Translations under genes and position numbers: made by a program
In this document: positions 1-13,010 of the stretch, in pieces
How positions within the stretch are numbered: the stretch's first letter is position 1
Layout of the letters: each line of letters starts with the position of its first letter
Assembly (NCBI GenBank): GCA_029964075.1
Contig: CM057140.1
Location: 6,962,643-7,026,642 of the forward strand
Length of the DNA: 64,000 nucleotides
Reading direction: 5' to 3'
Source of the DNA: Patiria pectinifera
Taxonomy: Eukaryota; Echinodermata; Asteroidea; Valvatida; Asterinidae
The notes under the pieces: generated by a model
What the model saw: the letters and a program-made list of their open reading frames with translations, nothing else
Told to the model about the DNA's origin: nothing
Databases searched by the model: none

Positions 1-200
1 GGTGCATTGTACTGTCATTGTGAGCCAGTCAGCCCTCAGTGATAGATCACCAGTGGCTCACATCTGAGTGTGACCCATCTTCTTGGACAAAACTGTAGCT
101 AAACATCAATGTTTTTGCTACTATGCCTCAGCATACCCCTTCCCGATATTATATGTGTAGTCCATATTTGAACACTTTAGATGATTTGCTTTTTTATCAG

Positions 201-3200
201 ATTGTTTCTTGCTCTGGGGACGGTCAGATAGCATTCAATGATGTGGAAAACACTGCACATCACGGTGAACACATGTTCAACTGCCATTATGGAACTGCTT
301 ATGAGGTACATGTACCGGTACTTTGAGTTTTCTGTTTGTTAAAACTAGTCTGGAAGGATACAGGAACAGTATATTATTACATAAAATCATTTCAAAACAT
401 GTAATCACATTGGTGACTTACCTGATAGAATCCTTTTTGTGTTATATTCCTATTTCTATTAGTTTGATTGTTCTTCTCTATTCTTAGGTAGTGACTGTGC
501 CTAATGACCCATACACTTTCCTGTCTTGTGGTGAAGACGGCACAGTCCGATGGTTTGATCTTCGTATCAAGAATAAATGTATGAAAGAAGAATGTCGAGA
601 GGTAAGTGCAACTCACCTCAAATAAAGGAGCTATTTCTTAGCTTGGCTTTGAAAACAAGGATGTTAACAAGGCAGTTCATGTTTCATGTGGTACTGTAGG
701 CATATACCTATATGAGACAGGCCATAGCAGCTGTAGTAGTAGGTTTAGTTGTTGGCTGGTGTTGACAAGGTCTTATCCTTGATTCTTGCTCTTCTGTCAT
801 TATTGACGGCAGAGGTTACTTGTCATTCCATGGCTTTAGCCTCCTATTATTGAACGTTTATACTAAACAGCTTGAGGTATGGGCTCCGTGCGCCAGCAAA
901 AGAGGGCGCATTTTTAGCACTTTTGAGAGCTTCATGGACGTGTCCCCGCTGTTCAAGGGTTTGTTTTGAAGTGATTGAAGCTAGTTCAAAACAAATCTGC
1001 AATATTTTTCTGCTAGGATCACCAATTTTACAGAATTCTGCTAGAAATCTGATGAAATATTCATTCTGCTAGATTTTGCGCTAGATTAAATTTTTGCATA
1101 AAAAATCTGTCAGATCTAGCCAAAAATCTGCTAAAACAGTCATCCTGTTTTGGACCGACTGACAGCCAGAGCTTTAAGACCAGTAATTGCAATCCGCCCT
1201 GGATTACAAATAATATCAGCACATAACACCTTGTGTGTATCATCAGCTGAGGTACAATACTTTGACTTTGGATGTGTCTTTTTGTGTAGGATGTATTAAT
1301 CAACTGTCGTCGTCCTGTGACATCACTTGCAATCAATCCCATCATGCCTTATCATCTTGGTGTTGGTTGCTCAGACAGCACTGTGCGTGTCTTTGATCGC
1401 AGGATGCTTGGAACACGATCAACAGGTGAATTGTCAATACCTGTAATAAATTATTAATAGTGGTACATAATTATACTTACACAGGATCAAAGTATTTACT
1501 TGCCATTGTACCTTGAATTTGTCAAACAAGTTATTGCGGCTTTTTCAAAGCCTTAAGGCATGAATATGTTCACCCATCAGCATGAATACGCAATCATATG
1601 ATGATGATCTAAACACTTTCTTATTGAACTTTGAAATAATCTTCTGATGTCACAAAGAAAATTATGATGGGTTGGAGATGGTTTGTCACAATTAAAAAAC
1701 TACAAAGTGAAATTTGTCTTCCCAATATGCACATAAAAAAACTTTGAAGTATAAATATGTTGAAAGACATAAGAACTAATATCAGACAGAAAGACAGTTT
1801 AAGAAAAATAAAGATAAAATACCAGTAATAATAGCCTACTTTGGAGAAATGTAGCGTAACAAAGGAAAAGAAGAAAAAGAACAAAATAGGTAAGAATCCA
1901 TAAAAAGCTTGTTATTGTAAAACCAATTCAACTCTGCATACAGATAAGCTAAGTACTGATTCTGGGTTATGGTCTGCAGCTTTGTGAGATAGTTTATTTC
2001 CATGATTTCATTACCTGTTTATTTCCATGATTTCATTACCTGTTTTACTTCAAGAGTGGTTGAAATGACCACCATGGCTGAGTTGAATAGATAACTATCA
2101 CTAACTTCTTATGTAAAGAAATTTAACTTACGCTCAAACTGTACATAAAACACAGAGGCAATTTTCTGTGAGATGGCATGTGTATTTTTCTACTTGCTAA
2201 TAGGTAACTACAGTGGTCGAGGCGTCCAAGGTATGTTCTGCCGTTTCTGTCCTCCACATCTTCAAAATAAGTACAATCGGCCAACATCTCTCCAGTATTC
2301 TACAGCTGGTAATGAGATACTAGTCAGTTACTCTTCAGATTACATCTACCTGTTTGCTACGGATACTTTCAAGAAGCAGACAGTATATGAACATCATGAA
2401 GGGTTAACCGAGATGGGTCTTGAGGCATCAGGAGGCTCAGCCATGGCTGATGTTGATGAGGTAATGACTCTATTAATTGCCTTCGTTTATGACCAGCTGT
2501 CAACTGATGGTGCAAAAATCCACAGTGTCTTAGTCTGGATGGAACATGCATTGTACCGGAGTGTGGACATGCAGCAGAAATGTTGCCAATATTAACCATA
2601 ATGTTTGCTTTTTTTATGCTGACATTGTCTTGTTTTGGAATTATTTGTTCCATATAAGCATCATACATGTGGGCTTCTTTTCAAACTTTTTTCCATCAGT
2701 CATTAAGTTGAAGTCTGTACATGAGTCATTAATTTGATTGATTGCAGAATCCTGTGGTCAATCCAATCAAGAGGTTACGTCTCCGTGGTGACTGGTCTGA
2801 TACTGGACCTAAAGCAAGGCCAAGAGGTGAACAAGGTCAGTCAATGTCCTCAATCTCTAGATCTAAGGAAGCATTCTTGAAACACTATCGGTAGGTCCTG
2901 ATTATTGGGGGGAACACAGTCATAACATTTAGGTAACAATTTGACTGGGCGACAAGACCAACAACTGTCTGATTTGAAGTAAAAGACATTTCACAAATGA
3001 ATATGAGAGTATTTCTGACTTTTGGAAATAATGTGAATAAGTCTTCAGTCTTCTGTTTACTTACAGCAGAGTCCCAACCACGTCTTACCATCATCCAACG
3101 TATGTCTGAGATGCTAACACGTTGGTTAGATGATTCCACATCTTCTCATGCTAGACGTACAGCCTCCGCTGCAACATCATCTGAAACCACTAATTCTCAA

Positions 3201-6200
3201 GAACAACCATCAAGTGACGCAGCAGGACCATCTACAGCACAGCAAGCTGTAAGTTTTGCAATAGTTACGTAAAGTAGTAACAGCACAGCAAAGCAAACAC
3301 TATTGTGCAATTAGAGTATCAATTCACTGCTTTTAATTTTAATTTTATCTGACAGACTTCCCGCTTCAGCTCTCTCCAGAGAACCTCCACTGAACAAGCA
3401 GCAAGTGCAGCTATCCAACAACGACTTAAAGATGCAATGACGTCCCGAATCAAAGCAAACAAACAAAGTACTGCAGCTGATGAGGCGTCAACAAGTAGCA
3501 CAAACCAAAGACATGATGATGAAGTCTCAACGTTAGAACTTCCATCCTTACATGACACAGCTTCCAAGGACTCAGATCAGAGAGGTGCACAAAGGAACCA
3601 ATCTGAAAGTTGGGATAGGCCACAGGGATATTCATCAGAAGGACCAGATAACCACGTCTCAAAAGTGAGTGAAACTCAGAAGTTGCATCGTGAAGGTAGT
3701 GAAATGGTTGAAGCAGTATCAGTGGAAGGTATCAGTGCAATATCAAGCAGTGTGCAATCATGTATGCAGATAACACCTAGAGACAATAGAGCTGATGACA
3801 GTAATAAACCATCGGCATCTGAAGGTCATGGTAAAGATGCTGAAGACACAATGTGTAGCAATAGCATACAGCAGAATGAGACTGATGACAACACCAAGAC
3901 TGACTCCAAGAAAAGAAAGAGAAGTCCAAATAGCTCAGCATCTTCAAGTAGTCTGACCGACGATCCTGCCTTGGACAAAGATCATCAAGACACGTCTGGG
4001 AAGTCACGTAGTAAGAGGAACAGCAAGAACCAGAGAAAGCTGACGAGGGAAGGATCATCAGGCGATGAGTCAAGCTCGAGTGATTCAGAGTCAGACAAAA
4101 TCCCTAAGAAAACACTGGGTAGCAACAATGATGACTTGAATCCAATCCCATCAAGAGCTGCTGAACCTGATAGCTCAAGACCACTCACAAAAGACGTGCC
4201 TGCAAATAGAGACTCGCGGTTAAGCAGCAGTACTGAAAATCTTTCAAAAGTGGATGAGGGTCCAACACAATCACAGTTAACGACACAGGAGGGAGAAGTA
4301 CCAATGGAGTTGGAAACGGCCCCACAATCACCCAAGACTTTAGAAGGTTCTAGTCACACATCACTCCAGAGCAGTCCTATGGAGACCAGCACGCCGGCTG
4401 AAGTAGTAATCCATCAAGGGAATGAGAACTTGAGACAAGTCAAACCTGATGAGCAGAGTCATGGTCAAGGAAACCAGTCTTCAATATTTGCCCTGCGAGA
4501 CAGAATGGAAGATACCAATCCTCAGGTCAGTCATACTCACATAATACACATGTTGACTGGCAAGGATAGCACACATTGGCACTAAGGGATCAATTGACCA
4601 CACAAAGGAAATGGAAAGCAATTATCTCTCGGGGACTGACGATGCACAACTGTCATTACTTTGAAGTGCTTTAAATGACTGTTTATCTGTCAGGTCCAAT
4701 CAGTAATCCTACCACAGTCCCTGTTATACCAGGTGGTTGTGGTTGAATTTTGTTCAACTGCCAAGGAGACGGTACTGCTTATATGCTGAGCAATAATCCA
4801 CTGCAAACAGTCATCAGTATACATGAATATACACTGCATGGCATTTTGGCTCGTAACCTGTTTTTTCTTCAGCAAAATTGTCTGAACTTTGCAGATCCTT
4901 TGCTTATTAGTTCCACAGATTTTGCCATTCATTCTGTTGACAGGAACGAAGAACTGGTCAGTATAGTGTTATAAGTCAAAGACAACGTCGTATTAGTGTG
5001 AGCGGTCCTGCTGGTACTCCACCACCTAGCAGTGAGGTACCTAGTACATCAAGCCAAGGTACAGAGAGACTGATGGGTGCAACAGCATCTAATGTGGCTT
5101 CAGGGTATGTTAGTGGTAATCCTTAATCAATCCTTCAATTTTTCATTTTATTTTGATGTTTTTGACAATCAAGTTTTAGCAGTTGACGTGCATAATAGAA
5201 GAAAGAGATCATTCCTATTAAAGCACTTGTCAATTAGTTTGTTTGGGTATATTCATTTGTATTTCAAACTCATAACAGGATGTAAAACCAAAGCTGTAAT
5301 TTCTGATTTCCTTGTAGGGATATTTCTCCTGAGAGTCCATCTATTACATGTAGTGAGAGTGATAGTGATGAGGATCTCATCCTGAGGCCACCCCGACTGC
5401 GCAGAAGACGACGACGTCATGAAAGGTAACATTACCAGGTTTCATATGACTTGTCACGAACACAGAGCAAATGATGCATTTTGTAGTTACTGAAATGTGT
5501 CAATTTTGGGGATTATGTTGTGTTATTCAACTGATTGAATGACGGAGAGAAAAACACATTCGGAATGCTTACATTGACACCCTGGAGTGGTTGGATTAGC
5601 CAATCAGGACTTACCCAACACTTCATTCAGTCATTCAACCTATCCGTAATTGTTCACTTTGCAACTCGGTGAAATTGGCTTCTGCCCATATTGAGATCAT
5701 TGCCAAGTACATTACTGTATCCAATTTAGTTGTGTAGAGAATAAGTTGTGTAGACCTTTTGCTTAAACGCCACAAATGTATAAAACTCTTATGTACAAGT
5801 TAAGCATGTTAACCCTTTGATTGCAGAATAAATGGCCTTTTATAATAAATGGAATAAAAATATAAAAAAAACACTATGGCATCATATTTCAGCTTGTTAT
5901 CTCTAGTTGGCATCACTGTAAGCTGACGTATTGACTCCCCATATACACAGTGTGAAGATTATTAGACAATGGCAACAGCAGATTGTTATAAGTAGCATGG
6001 TAGAGATATTAGGAAAGATGATTTGAACTCATTTCCAAACCTATATGTTACAGTAAACAATGTTTCAATGTAGCAATGATGATACCAGACGGCCTCGCCC
6101 ACCCAGTGTGACAGAGTCCAGATTACGTGAGTTATTCCTAGCACGTAGAGAGGCACGAGAAAAAGGAGAGGCACGCGAAAAAGGGGAGATGCAGCATAGT

Positions 6201-9200
6201 AATGTTGTCATGCCAGAAGTCAAGATGGTGTATAAAGGTCATCGCAATTCAAGAACAATGGTGAGTTTGTGCTTCAGTAATGTAGTCATGTCAGAAGTCA
6301 AGATGGTGGATAAAGGTCACCACGTTTGTAGAACAATGGCGACTTTGTGACCTGTGATGACATGCCAAAGGTCAAGATGGTGTATAAATGTCAGAATGGT
6401 GAGTTTAATTTGTAGGTGCCGAGTAATGTAGACATGCCTGGGGTCAAGATATGTAAAGGTCATCGCAATTCAAGACAAATGGTAAATTGGCAACCAGATA
6501 ATATAGCCATGCCATAGAGATCGTCGCAATTTAGGGAAGATTTGGTCAAGTTGGTCTGTCAGTCTGTCCATGACTTGATCGTATGACATTATTTATTCTC
6601 ATGTGAATGTCTACTTCTATGGCTGGCCCAGTGCATCATGTGTAAGTGCACGCATGTCAGATATTTGGTGGATATTTGATTGCCTCACTCACGGCTGTGA
6701 TCAAAACATCGCACTACCAAGACTTTATTGATTGGTCTGTTTTCCAAGAATTATGACATATCATCCAAAACACCTTATTTTTGCGAAGGAGGGAGGAAGC
6801 CAAGTTCATGGCAATGTGTGGGTGAAAAGGACAGAAGATCGTTGATGTTTTGGTTGAGGATTCTGTAGAGATTTGAATTATGATTTGACAAAAATGCAGT
6901 TATGACAATCCCTTCTGTTGTGTTTTGGATTGGAAGGCTCTGAATATCCCAAAACCACCCAAAACCCACATAGCATCCCCCATCCAAAAACCATTTACAT
7001 ACACATGTTGTTGCATTGTTAGATAGACCACAGGAAATGGGTGGCTTGTGCGTAAAGCACTCGCCTCTCACCAAGGTGACCACGGTTCGAATCCTGGCCA
7101 CGGATCACATGTGAGTAGAGCTGTGCATTGGTTCTCTCCTGTGCCACGAGGGTTTTTCTCTGGGCCCTCCGGTTTTCCTCCCTCCGGAAAAACACTTTCG
7201 ATCTCAGGCTGTGCTCCGTGGTCATTTATGGGTCAATGTGGCCCACGATGTCGTGCCAGCGGCCCGGCCACGTTGTAGCCGCGTCCTTCGCAATTCAGCA
7301 TCCCAGCTGCGAGTAAGGCTGATTAGCCTCCCAAATTATTATTATTATTATTATTAAATATTTGTCTTTTTCGCTAAAAAGCGTGGTTATTGTTTGGGTT
7401 TTGTTTTCGGTCATGATTGAAAAGATTTATCACACATTTTTAAATTCCCTGATTTGTCATATCATTCTATATCAATTCTTCACAGATTAAACAAGCCAAC
7501 TTCTGGGGTAGTAATTTTGTGCTGAGTGGATCAGATTGTGGTCATGTCTTCATTTGGAATCGACACACTGCTGAGCTTGTCATGCTGCTAGAGGGCGATA
7601 GACACGTAGTCAATTGTGTCCAGCCACATCCATTTGATCATTGTGAGTAGTCTAGAGATAGAGAGAGTTTTCTTGCCCGTACAGTTGTCTAGGCCAGTTT
7701 GTTACCACATTGCACACAAGCACACCCTTCAAATAAAGGTACCATTATTCCCTACTTTTTGTTCATTGTTCCTATGCTTTGTTTCTGTCCTTTTTTCTAT
7801 TCAAATCTCAAGCTCCTTTGTGCGGTCCCATTGTCCATAATGTTTCTTGTACCCCATAACTCTTGTACACTGTTTGTAGTTTGTTACACTTTATCCACAA
7901 TTTTTGTCTAAGAGAATTCAGCTTACTGGAATTTTAAAGGTGCACTGTTGGTGGTTTTTTTTCTCAGATTCTACCAGCAAAATAGATACAATTTTCATTG
8001 CTATTTTTCTAGAGATCTTTACCTATGACACAGACTCTGATAGGATAGAAATGTTAGGCCGTCAATTTCTTGTTATTTCTAGCAATCCAAAAGTTATTGG
8101 CTTTTGTACGAGACATTGAGCAAAACAAATGGCCCACGTTAAGTTAATGTTATGGTGTAATTATTTCACAAAGTTTGAATTGCTTGCGACCTGACAATAA
8201 TTCGGTTCTCACTGGGTAGACTGGTTCCCACCCCCTATCAGTATCTATAACACATGTAAAGTCCAGGAACCACTCACAGGGCAGATCTGTTAGGGTCCAA
8301 AAAGCAACCCAAAAGCCCTTTTCAGAAGGTTACAGGCACCACAATCAGAAAAAAGTAGGGTTTTTTTCCATTACAATGAAAGATGCAATTTGAAAATATG
8401 TATGGATGAAAAATCAACAGCATGGGCAGTAGATCTTTGAGCTATTTACAATTAATGAATAATATTCTTTACATTTTGATCTGTACAGTGTTAGCTACAA
8501 GTGGTATTGACTATGATGTCAAGCTATGGTCTCCATCAGCAGAGGTGCCTAGTGTACCTGAAGAGGCTACTGAGGTATGTAAGTCAGTTCAATCCTTACC
8601 TAATGGTATGGTTAGTTGTGCGGTAAATGCAATCATTGGTCACTGTGATTGTGAGCATTTGTATCACTCAGTTATTAGCAAGGTTATTCAGAATATAATG
8701 CCTTGTCCATTGTTTGATTGACCTACAGGTGATGAGAATCAATGAATTAATGCTTGATGAGACAAGGGATACTATCACAGTGCCACCATCGTTCATGTTG
8801 CGTATGCTAGCGTCCCTCAATCATCTCCGAGAAGGTATGTCCGTCAAGAAACTACCATATAGCCTATTTATGGACACTTCAGACCTAAACTATCACATAA
8901 GTCCATGGAATTTATAATTCAAAACCACTGGAAACAAGTTGCAGAGAAATGTCAAAAAAAATAACTGCTATAAAATTGCTGAAACTTGCTATAAATGCCC
9001 TTTGCCCTGTGACTTAATATCCCATAAGCATTTTTTTTTAACCACACTTAGATGAGTTCACATAAATAATGGATTTTGGGGACGTAGAAAATACTTCATC
9101 TTCAGATAATTTTGTGAAAAACATCAGATTATTGAAAAAAAAAAAACGTTGTTGGGTGTTGTGTTGAAGGTCAGACCATTGTATGCCACATTTCAGTACT

Positions 9201-10074
9201 TAAGGGTTAGTTTGGAGAAATCCTCCACAATCTTCGTATAGATACCTAAACCATCAGTAAGTATGGGAAGTATGATGTATTTTGAGGGTCAAAGGTCATA
9301 AATCATTGATTCTAGACAAACCTGGGTGGTACTTAGATTGTGAAAAAAAAAAAAAAGTGGAGTCCACATTTTCAGTTTGCCATGAAACAAAATTTATTGG
9401 GGAATCTTGAGATTCACAAACTTTTTGCAAGATTCTAAAATAGCAGGTTTGTTTAAAGGTATTGTCCGTCCATTTGTAATTTGTGCATTTTGTTCGTTTG
9501 AAGCAACAAAAGTGCTCAAAATCTAGAGAAGGGTGCTGAACAACTAACCTGATGAAGTTTCAGCTCAGCTTTAGCTGTATATTTCGAGAAAAACAACATT
9601 CTAGGATCTCGATATCAAATCAAAAGTTGCTGAATCATGTTTTGAATTGGGCCTGAATAATCGTCCGAGACACGTTCTCACTGAGCCGATTGCAGCTATA
9701 GGCGATGTCGCGCACCAATCTGACGAATTATAGCAACTGCGCGCACGTGTGCATCGTGTCAACGCTTGCGCGTGCTTCGCCAAATAAAAAAAAGAACTGC
9801 TCATGGAAATTTCCAACGGTGCTTCTTAAGACGCACCGTTGGAAAGGCCTTCTTTCGTTGATTTCTTCAAAACGACATCTTGCCAGAAAGAATAATTTCA
9901 CAGGGAGTTTAGTCCCCTTACGATCTTTCAACCATGTATGTTTTTCAACAATAATTACACCAGTTACTTTTGGGATAGCTGCAAATGATGGACTCTGGCT
10001 TTAATTTGTAATTAGAGCGTCGACGTTCACGAGAATCCCCATCTAGTGGCAACAGTACAGATGATGAGAGCTGA
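201..10074 (+). CDS. DCAF6: DCAF6 (IQWD1/NRIP) orthologue, 5'-truncated, 14 exons
   Basis: Substrate receptor of CUL4-DDB1 ubiquitin ligases; vertebrate DCAF6 also binds nuclear receptors and calmodulin. Exons that join in phase with GT-AG sites: 201-305, 488-601, 1290-1425, 2204-2460, 2748-2835, 3067-3248, 3356-4525, 4944-5104, 5318-5425, 6074-6260, 7486-7642, 8489-8574, 8729-8834, 10016-10074 (TGA at 10072). The first three exons encode WD40 repeats with DWD-box-like ends ([19 protein letters not shown]). Exon 7 is a 390-codon Ser/Gln/Glu-rich disordered insert. Later exons give the conserved [13 protein letters not shown], then the last WD40 blades ([29 protein letters not shown]) and an acidic tail. 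The IQ region reads [17 protein letters not shown], so the IQ dipeptide of the vertebrate motif is absent, and AREKGE is duplicated. The N-terminal WD repeats and promoter lie outside the window. Donors at 2836 and 4526 are GTCAGT. Identification is firm; exon 5-6 joining was settled by phase. Confidence 0.93.
3356..4525 (+). CDS. DCAF6: DCAF6 large disordered-insert exon
   Basis: A single 1170-nt exon between TTTTATCTGACAG and CAG/GTCAGT, open throughout in phase 0. It encodes about 390 residues very rich in Ser, Gln, Glu, Asp and Lys, with basic clusters ([23 protein letters not shown]) that look like nuclear localisation signals, and no recognisable fold. It takes the place of the low-complexity insert that separates the two halves of the WD40 propeller in vertebrate DCAF6. 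The NLS reading is inference. Confidence 0.88.
6261..6545 (+). pseudogene. Decayed tandem copies of the DCAF6 exon 10 end
   Basis: The intron directly after exon 10 repeats the last part of that exon in degenerate form. Copies of GTAATGTTGTCATGCCAGAA followed by GTCAAGATGGTGTATAAAGG begin near 6275, 6350, 6425 and 6500, each carrying substitutions or deletions. The first copies keep the GAACAATGG / CAGAATGGTGAG donor region, while later ones lose frame. The copies are collinear and head to tail, so unequal tandem duplication of the exon's 3' end with its donor is the simplest explanation. Confidence 0.8.
7037..7356 (+). mobile_element. tRNA-derived SINE with (ATT)n tail
   Basis: A Pol III-type head begins GGGTGGCTTGTGCGTAAAGC (A-box-like) and contains the B-box GGTTCGAATCC at 7084. 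The body carries a GGTTTTTCTCTGGGCCCTCC / GGTTTTCCTCC block shared by many invertebrate SINEs, and it ends in seven or so ATT units. It lies in DCAF6 intron 10 in the same orientation as the gene. No clear target duplication was seen. Confidence 0.82.
8085..8385. repeat. Dispersed repeat, copy 1 (DCAF6 intron)
   Basis: Shares a collinear set of diverged blocks with 10470-10735 and 16150-16400: CGAGACATTGAGCAAAAC, CCTGACAATAATTCGG, CTCACTGGGTAGACTGGTT, AGGGCAGATCTGTTAGGGT and a block around AGCCCTTTTCAGAAGG. No coding potential. It is probably an old non-autonomous DNA transposon; termini were not defined. Confidence 0.55.
9453..10004. mobile_element. TTAA-flanked MITE ending 12 bp before the last DCAF6 exon
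   Basis: The left end reads TTAAAGGTATTGTCCGTCC and the right end is the diverged inverse (GGACTCTGGCTTTAA), both at TTAA. Inside is a strong hairpin at 9808-9846 with arms TTTCCAACGGTGC / GCACCGTTGGAAA. TTAA target sites with AAAGG termini are typical of the T2/Kolobok group. Related sequence occurs at 25183-25330 and, inverted, at 26110-26275. The right end lies immediately upstream of the acceptor at 10014-10015. Confidence 0.7.
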
Positions 10075-10469
10075 GTTGTCTGATGGATGCTGGCTGTATC
10101 ATCTACCATCTTGTGTGCTAACATGGGATACCCAGCTTGAGCCATCCAAGTTTGCAACTGGGGCTGTTTACCACAGTGTGGGCCACAGTCATCATTCCTG
10201 TGCAAGGACAGGATCTGTTTGGAAACTTGTTTGTGACAAAATGCAAGTACTAGAAGTGGTAATGGTCCATCATGTAACAATACACCCACAATGTGATATG
10301 AACCTGAAATGTAATCATTTGGGTATGTAATGTAATAAGCCACATGCATAGATCCTGCAGGTTACAGAAAGGTCTTTCAAAGATGTATTGTCTGTACTTT
10401 TCTTCGAATTTCACACTGAAAAATAGGGTTAATGTTTTTAATTGTTATATTCGAGCATTAAAAAAATTG

Positions 10470-10735
10470 TTCACCTTTGCATGAGACATTGAATGAAAAA
10501 AATCAGTCCATGATTTGTTTTGGAATAATTACTTGGCAAAATTCAAGTTATTTGCCGCCAAACATAATTCAGTTCTTGCAGGACAGAGTGGTTTCCAACT
10601 TACTATCAAGGATGAATGTACAAACTAAAATTGGTCTGCTCACTGGGCAGATCTATTGGTTTGCCAGAGCAATCCTAAATTAAAGCCTTTTCAAAGGGTT
10701 GCAGACGCCCAAAAAGAAAAGACATGGGGGGTGGG
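10470..10735. repeat. Dispersed repeat, copy 2
   Basis: Collinear with the repeat at 8085-8385: GAGACATTGAATGAAA, a CATAATTCAGTTCTTGCAGG block, CTCACTGGGCAGATCTATTGG and AGCCTTTTCAAAGGGTTGCAG match in the same order with many substitutions. Only the relatedness is visible; ends and class are undetermined. Confidence 0.55.
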
Positions 10736-11541
10736 GGTTAATATAAAACATAAAAGTTGAAAATTCATTTGAAGAAAAAAAAATCGAATTTGTTGAATAT
10801 CACGGCCCACATGGGCTAAAACGGCAAAAGAATTCATTATAGAGTTGGATGAGATTGTCTGAATCACTGTGGTGTGTTGTTATAGAGTAAGTACTAATGA
10901 AACAATCTTGGAACATTATTTAGAATGTTGATAACCTTCATGTAAGTTAACTAAAACGTCTTTTAATGATATTCCTAATGGTAAGGTATGCCAGATGCGG
11001 AAGTTTATTTCACATTTTCGGGGATATTTTGCAACATGCTGTGCAATATAAACTTGGCATTATATAAGTATCGGTGCTTTGCAGAAAGTGTTTGTTAATA
11101 AAAGCAGTTGTGCTTTGCTATTGTACAATTTATGCATATTTCACTTTTAAGAATTAAAGCACTTTTCTGAAAACTAGTCAGCATGAAAGATAAGACAGAT
11201 GTATTTCTTACAGGAGAAAGTTCATGATAACTTGTCTGAATTATCAGCATGATTGTCTCCAGCTAAGCAAACTGTAATGTTCAGTAACCTTTGCTCATCC
11301 CCACAACCCTTTTCAAGGGACCGCTATAAATCCCTTTAACAAAATCTTGTGAAAGCCACAGTTGAAAGTCAATTGTCATTACATATTCTGTGGGTATGTT
11401 TTAATATGTGCACATGGAAGTAATGGCTCTGGGTGACTGGATACGTATGAAACCCATGCAATGACAGCTTAGAGACATTACAGGTCACCAGAACCAGCGG
11501 ATACAGTAGCCCTATCATTCACATGCTATCTATTAATTAAT

Positions 11542-11750
11542 ATGGAAAGAACGTTGCAACCTGACACTACTTCAGTGGTTGTGTACAAAGTCTACGGAGA
11601 GTCAAGACAATTTTCTAAGTATTTCCTGTCAAAATTGGAAATGTTTCTCGGTCCCAGATTCATATCTTATCGTCATTTTTGCAATGACTGACCTTCATTG
11701 AGATGACATATGAAGAAAAGAGCAGCGTCAGGTTGCAACATTCTTTCCAT
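11542..11750. mobile_element. Short inverted-repeat element (MITE), 209 bp
   Basis: Left end ATGGAAAGAACGTTGCAACC and right end GGTTGCAACATTCTTTCCAT are inverse copies with few mismatches, and the symmetry continues as CTGACAC / GCGTCA. No coding content. Flanks are AT-rich, so the target duplication cannot be fixed. Confidence 0.75.
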
Positions 11751-12865
11751 GAATATTTGACTTTTCCGTAAGTTCAGAACCTCCCAGTTTTCAGAAGTTA
11801 AGTAGAAGTTGAATTAGCGTATATGTTTACATTCCCTGATTCCTCTAGGTAGGAAGTTTTCTTCAGGCTAATCAAAGTCACAATTCTTAGTTCATAATTA
11901 TCTTTATTGTGTATTTGTGAAGTGCACATAATTATTCACAAATATTGAAGCTCAAGATGCAACAACATCATTTAATTATGTAGGTGTAATTTTAGTAAAC
12001 ATTTAATCATAAAAACAACATACAGAGTGTGTTGATGAACGAAATACATGTATTACTAGTTGCTAGAGTTTTGTATATACAAATTGTAATATAATGGCAT
12101 AATAATGTTTTGTAATATCGACCGAAATTGAAAAGTCTAGTAGGCCTAATATCAACATAAAAGTGCGATATTTTGCCCACTTATTTAAAAATTCACCTCA
12201 AACGTAATGATGGTTGATCTCTAAGAATAACCAACGTATTAAGTTTTATTCATTGCAAATTTGATGTAAAGTACTTGAATTTTGTTATTCAACATCGTTG
12301 GGTTAAAGGTATACATTCAACAAGAGACCGCCGAAATTAGTGCTTTTAATTGTTTAGGCCTACTTGCCTTGTTTCAAAGTTCTGGATATACACAAATATC
12401 AGAAAATGTCTGACCTACGGAGAAAATATTGGAAACTTCGTTTGTTTACATCTAACTGGTAACGTCTACTATATCCAGCAGTGAATAAATCCATCCAAGT
12501 TTGAACCAAACTGTCAGAATGACGCCGCATAACATGCTGTGTTATATACAGTCTAGAATGGCCTGCACCGTTAAATTCATACACTGCGTTGCATATAAAT
12601 AACCTCATAACCATATACGGTACATACCACTACGTAACGAGCATAAAAACTTTCATAAATACAGCGCGTTGAATAATAGCGCGCGCGTGAATGGTACTTC
12701 ACTTGTGTAGGATTATGACCCGCGCGCCTCGCAGCAGAAACCTGCTATCTCTCAATCTCTAAGCTGGCAGGACAGCTCACAGCAATCAAAACGTGACAGT
12801 GACGCTACAGTGATTTAATTTATTTCTTGAGTGATTAAAAACATGTATCTTACTAATTGCCACGA

Positions 12866-13010
12866 TATAACAAAACACTTGTTGACTGCTGTGATATGGA
12901 ATATGTCGTTTTTGACCCCCTCGGAGCAAATTCGCCGAGGGTGCTATATTATGTGCGCCTCAGGTGTTTAAAGAAGTATTCCACATGACAGCAGTCAACA
13001 ATTGTTATAT
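12866..13010. mobile_element. Hairpin-forming MITE
   Basis: TTGTTGACTGCTGTGATATG on the left is mirrored by ACATGACAGCAGTCAACAA on the right (core 12880-13000), with symmetry continuing outwards into AACAA/TTGTT. The loop holds the GC-rich CCCTCGGAGCAAATTCGCCGAGGG, itself an inverted repeat. Confidence 0.7.

Noticed and set aside
2836..2890. Alternative DCAF6 exon 5 end at 2890 (donor GTAGGT)
   Set aside because: That donor leaves phase 2 and puts exon 6 out of frame, whereas the donor at 2836 gives the in-frame [16 protein letters not shown] join.
7084..7100. A functional tRNA gene at the B-box sites (7084, 28440, 45165)
   Set aside because: None folds as a full cloverleaf with paired acceptor arms, and each continues into a SINE body and tail.
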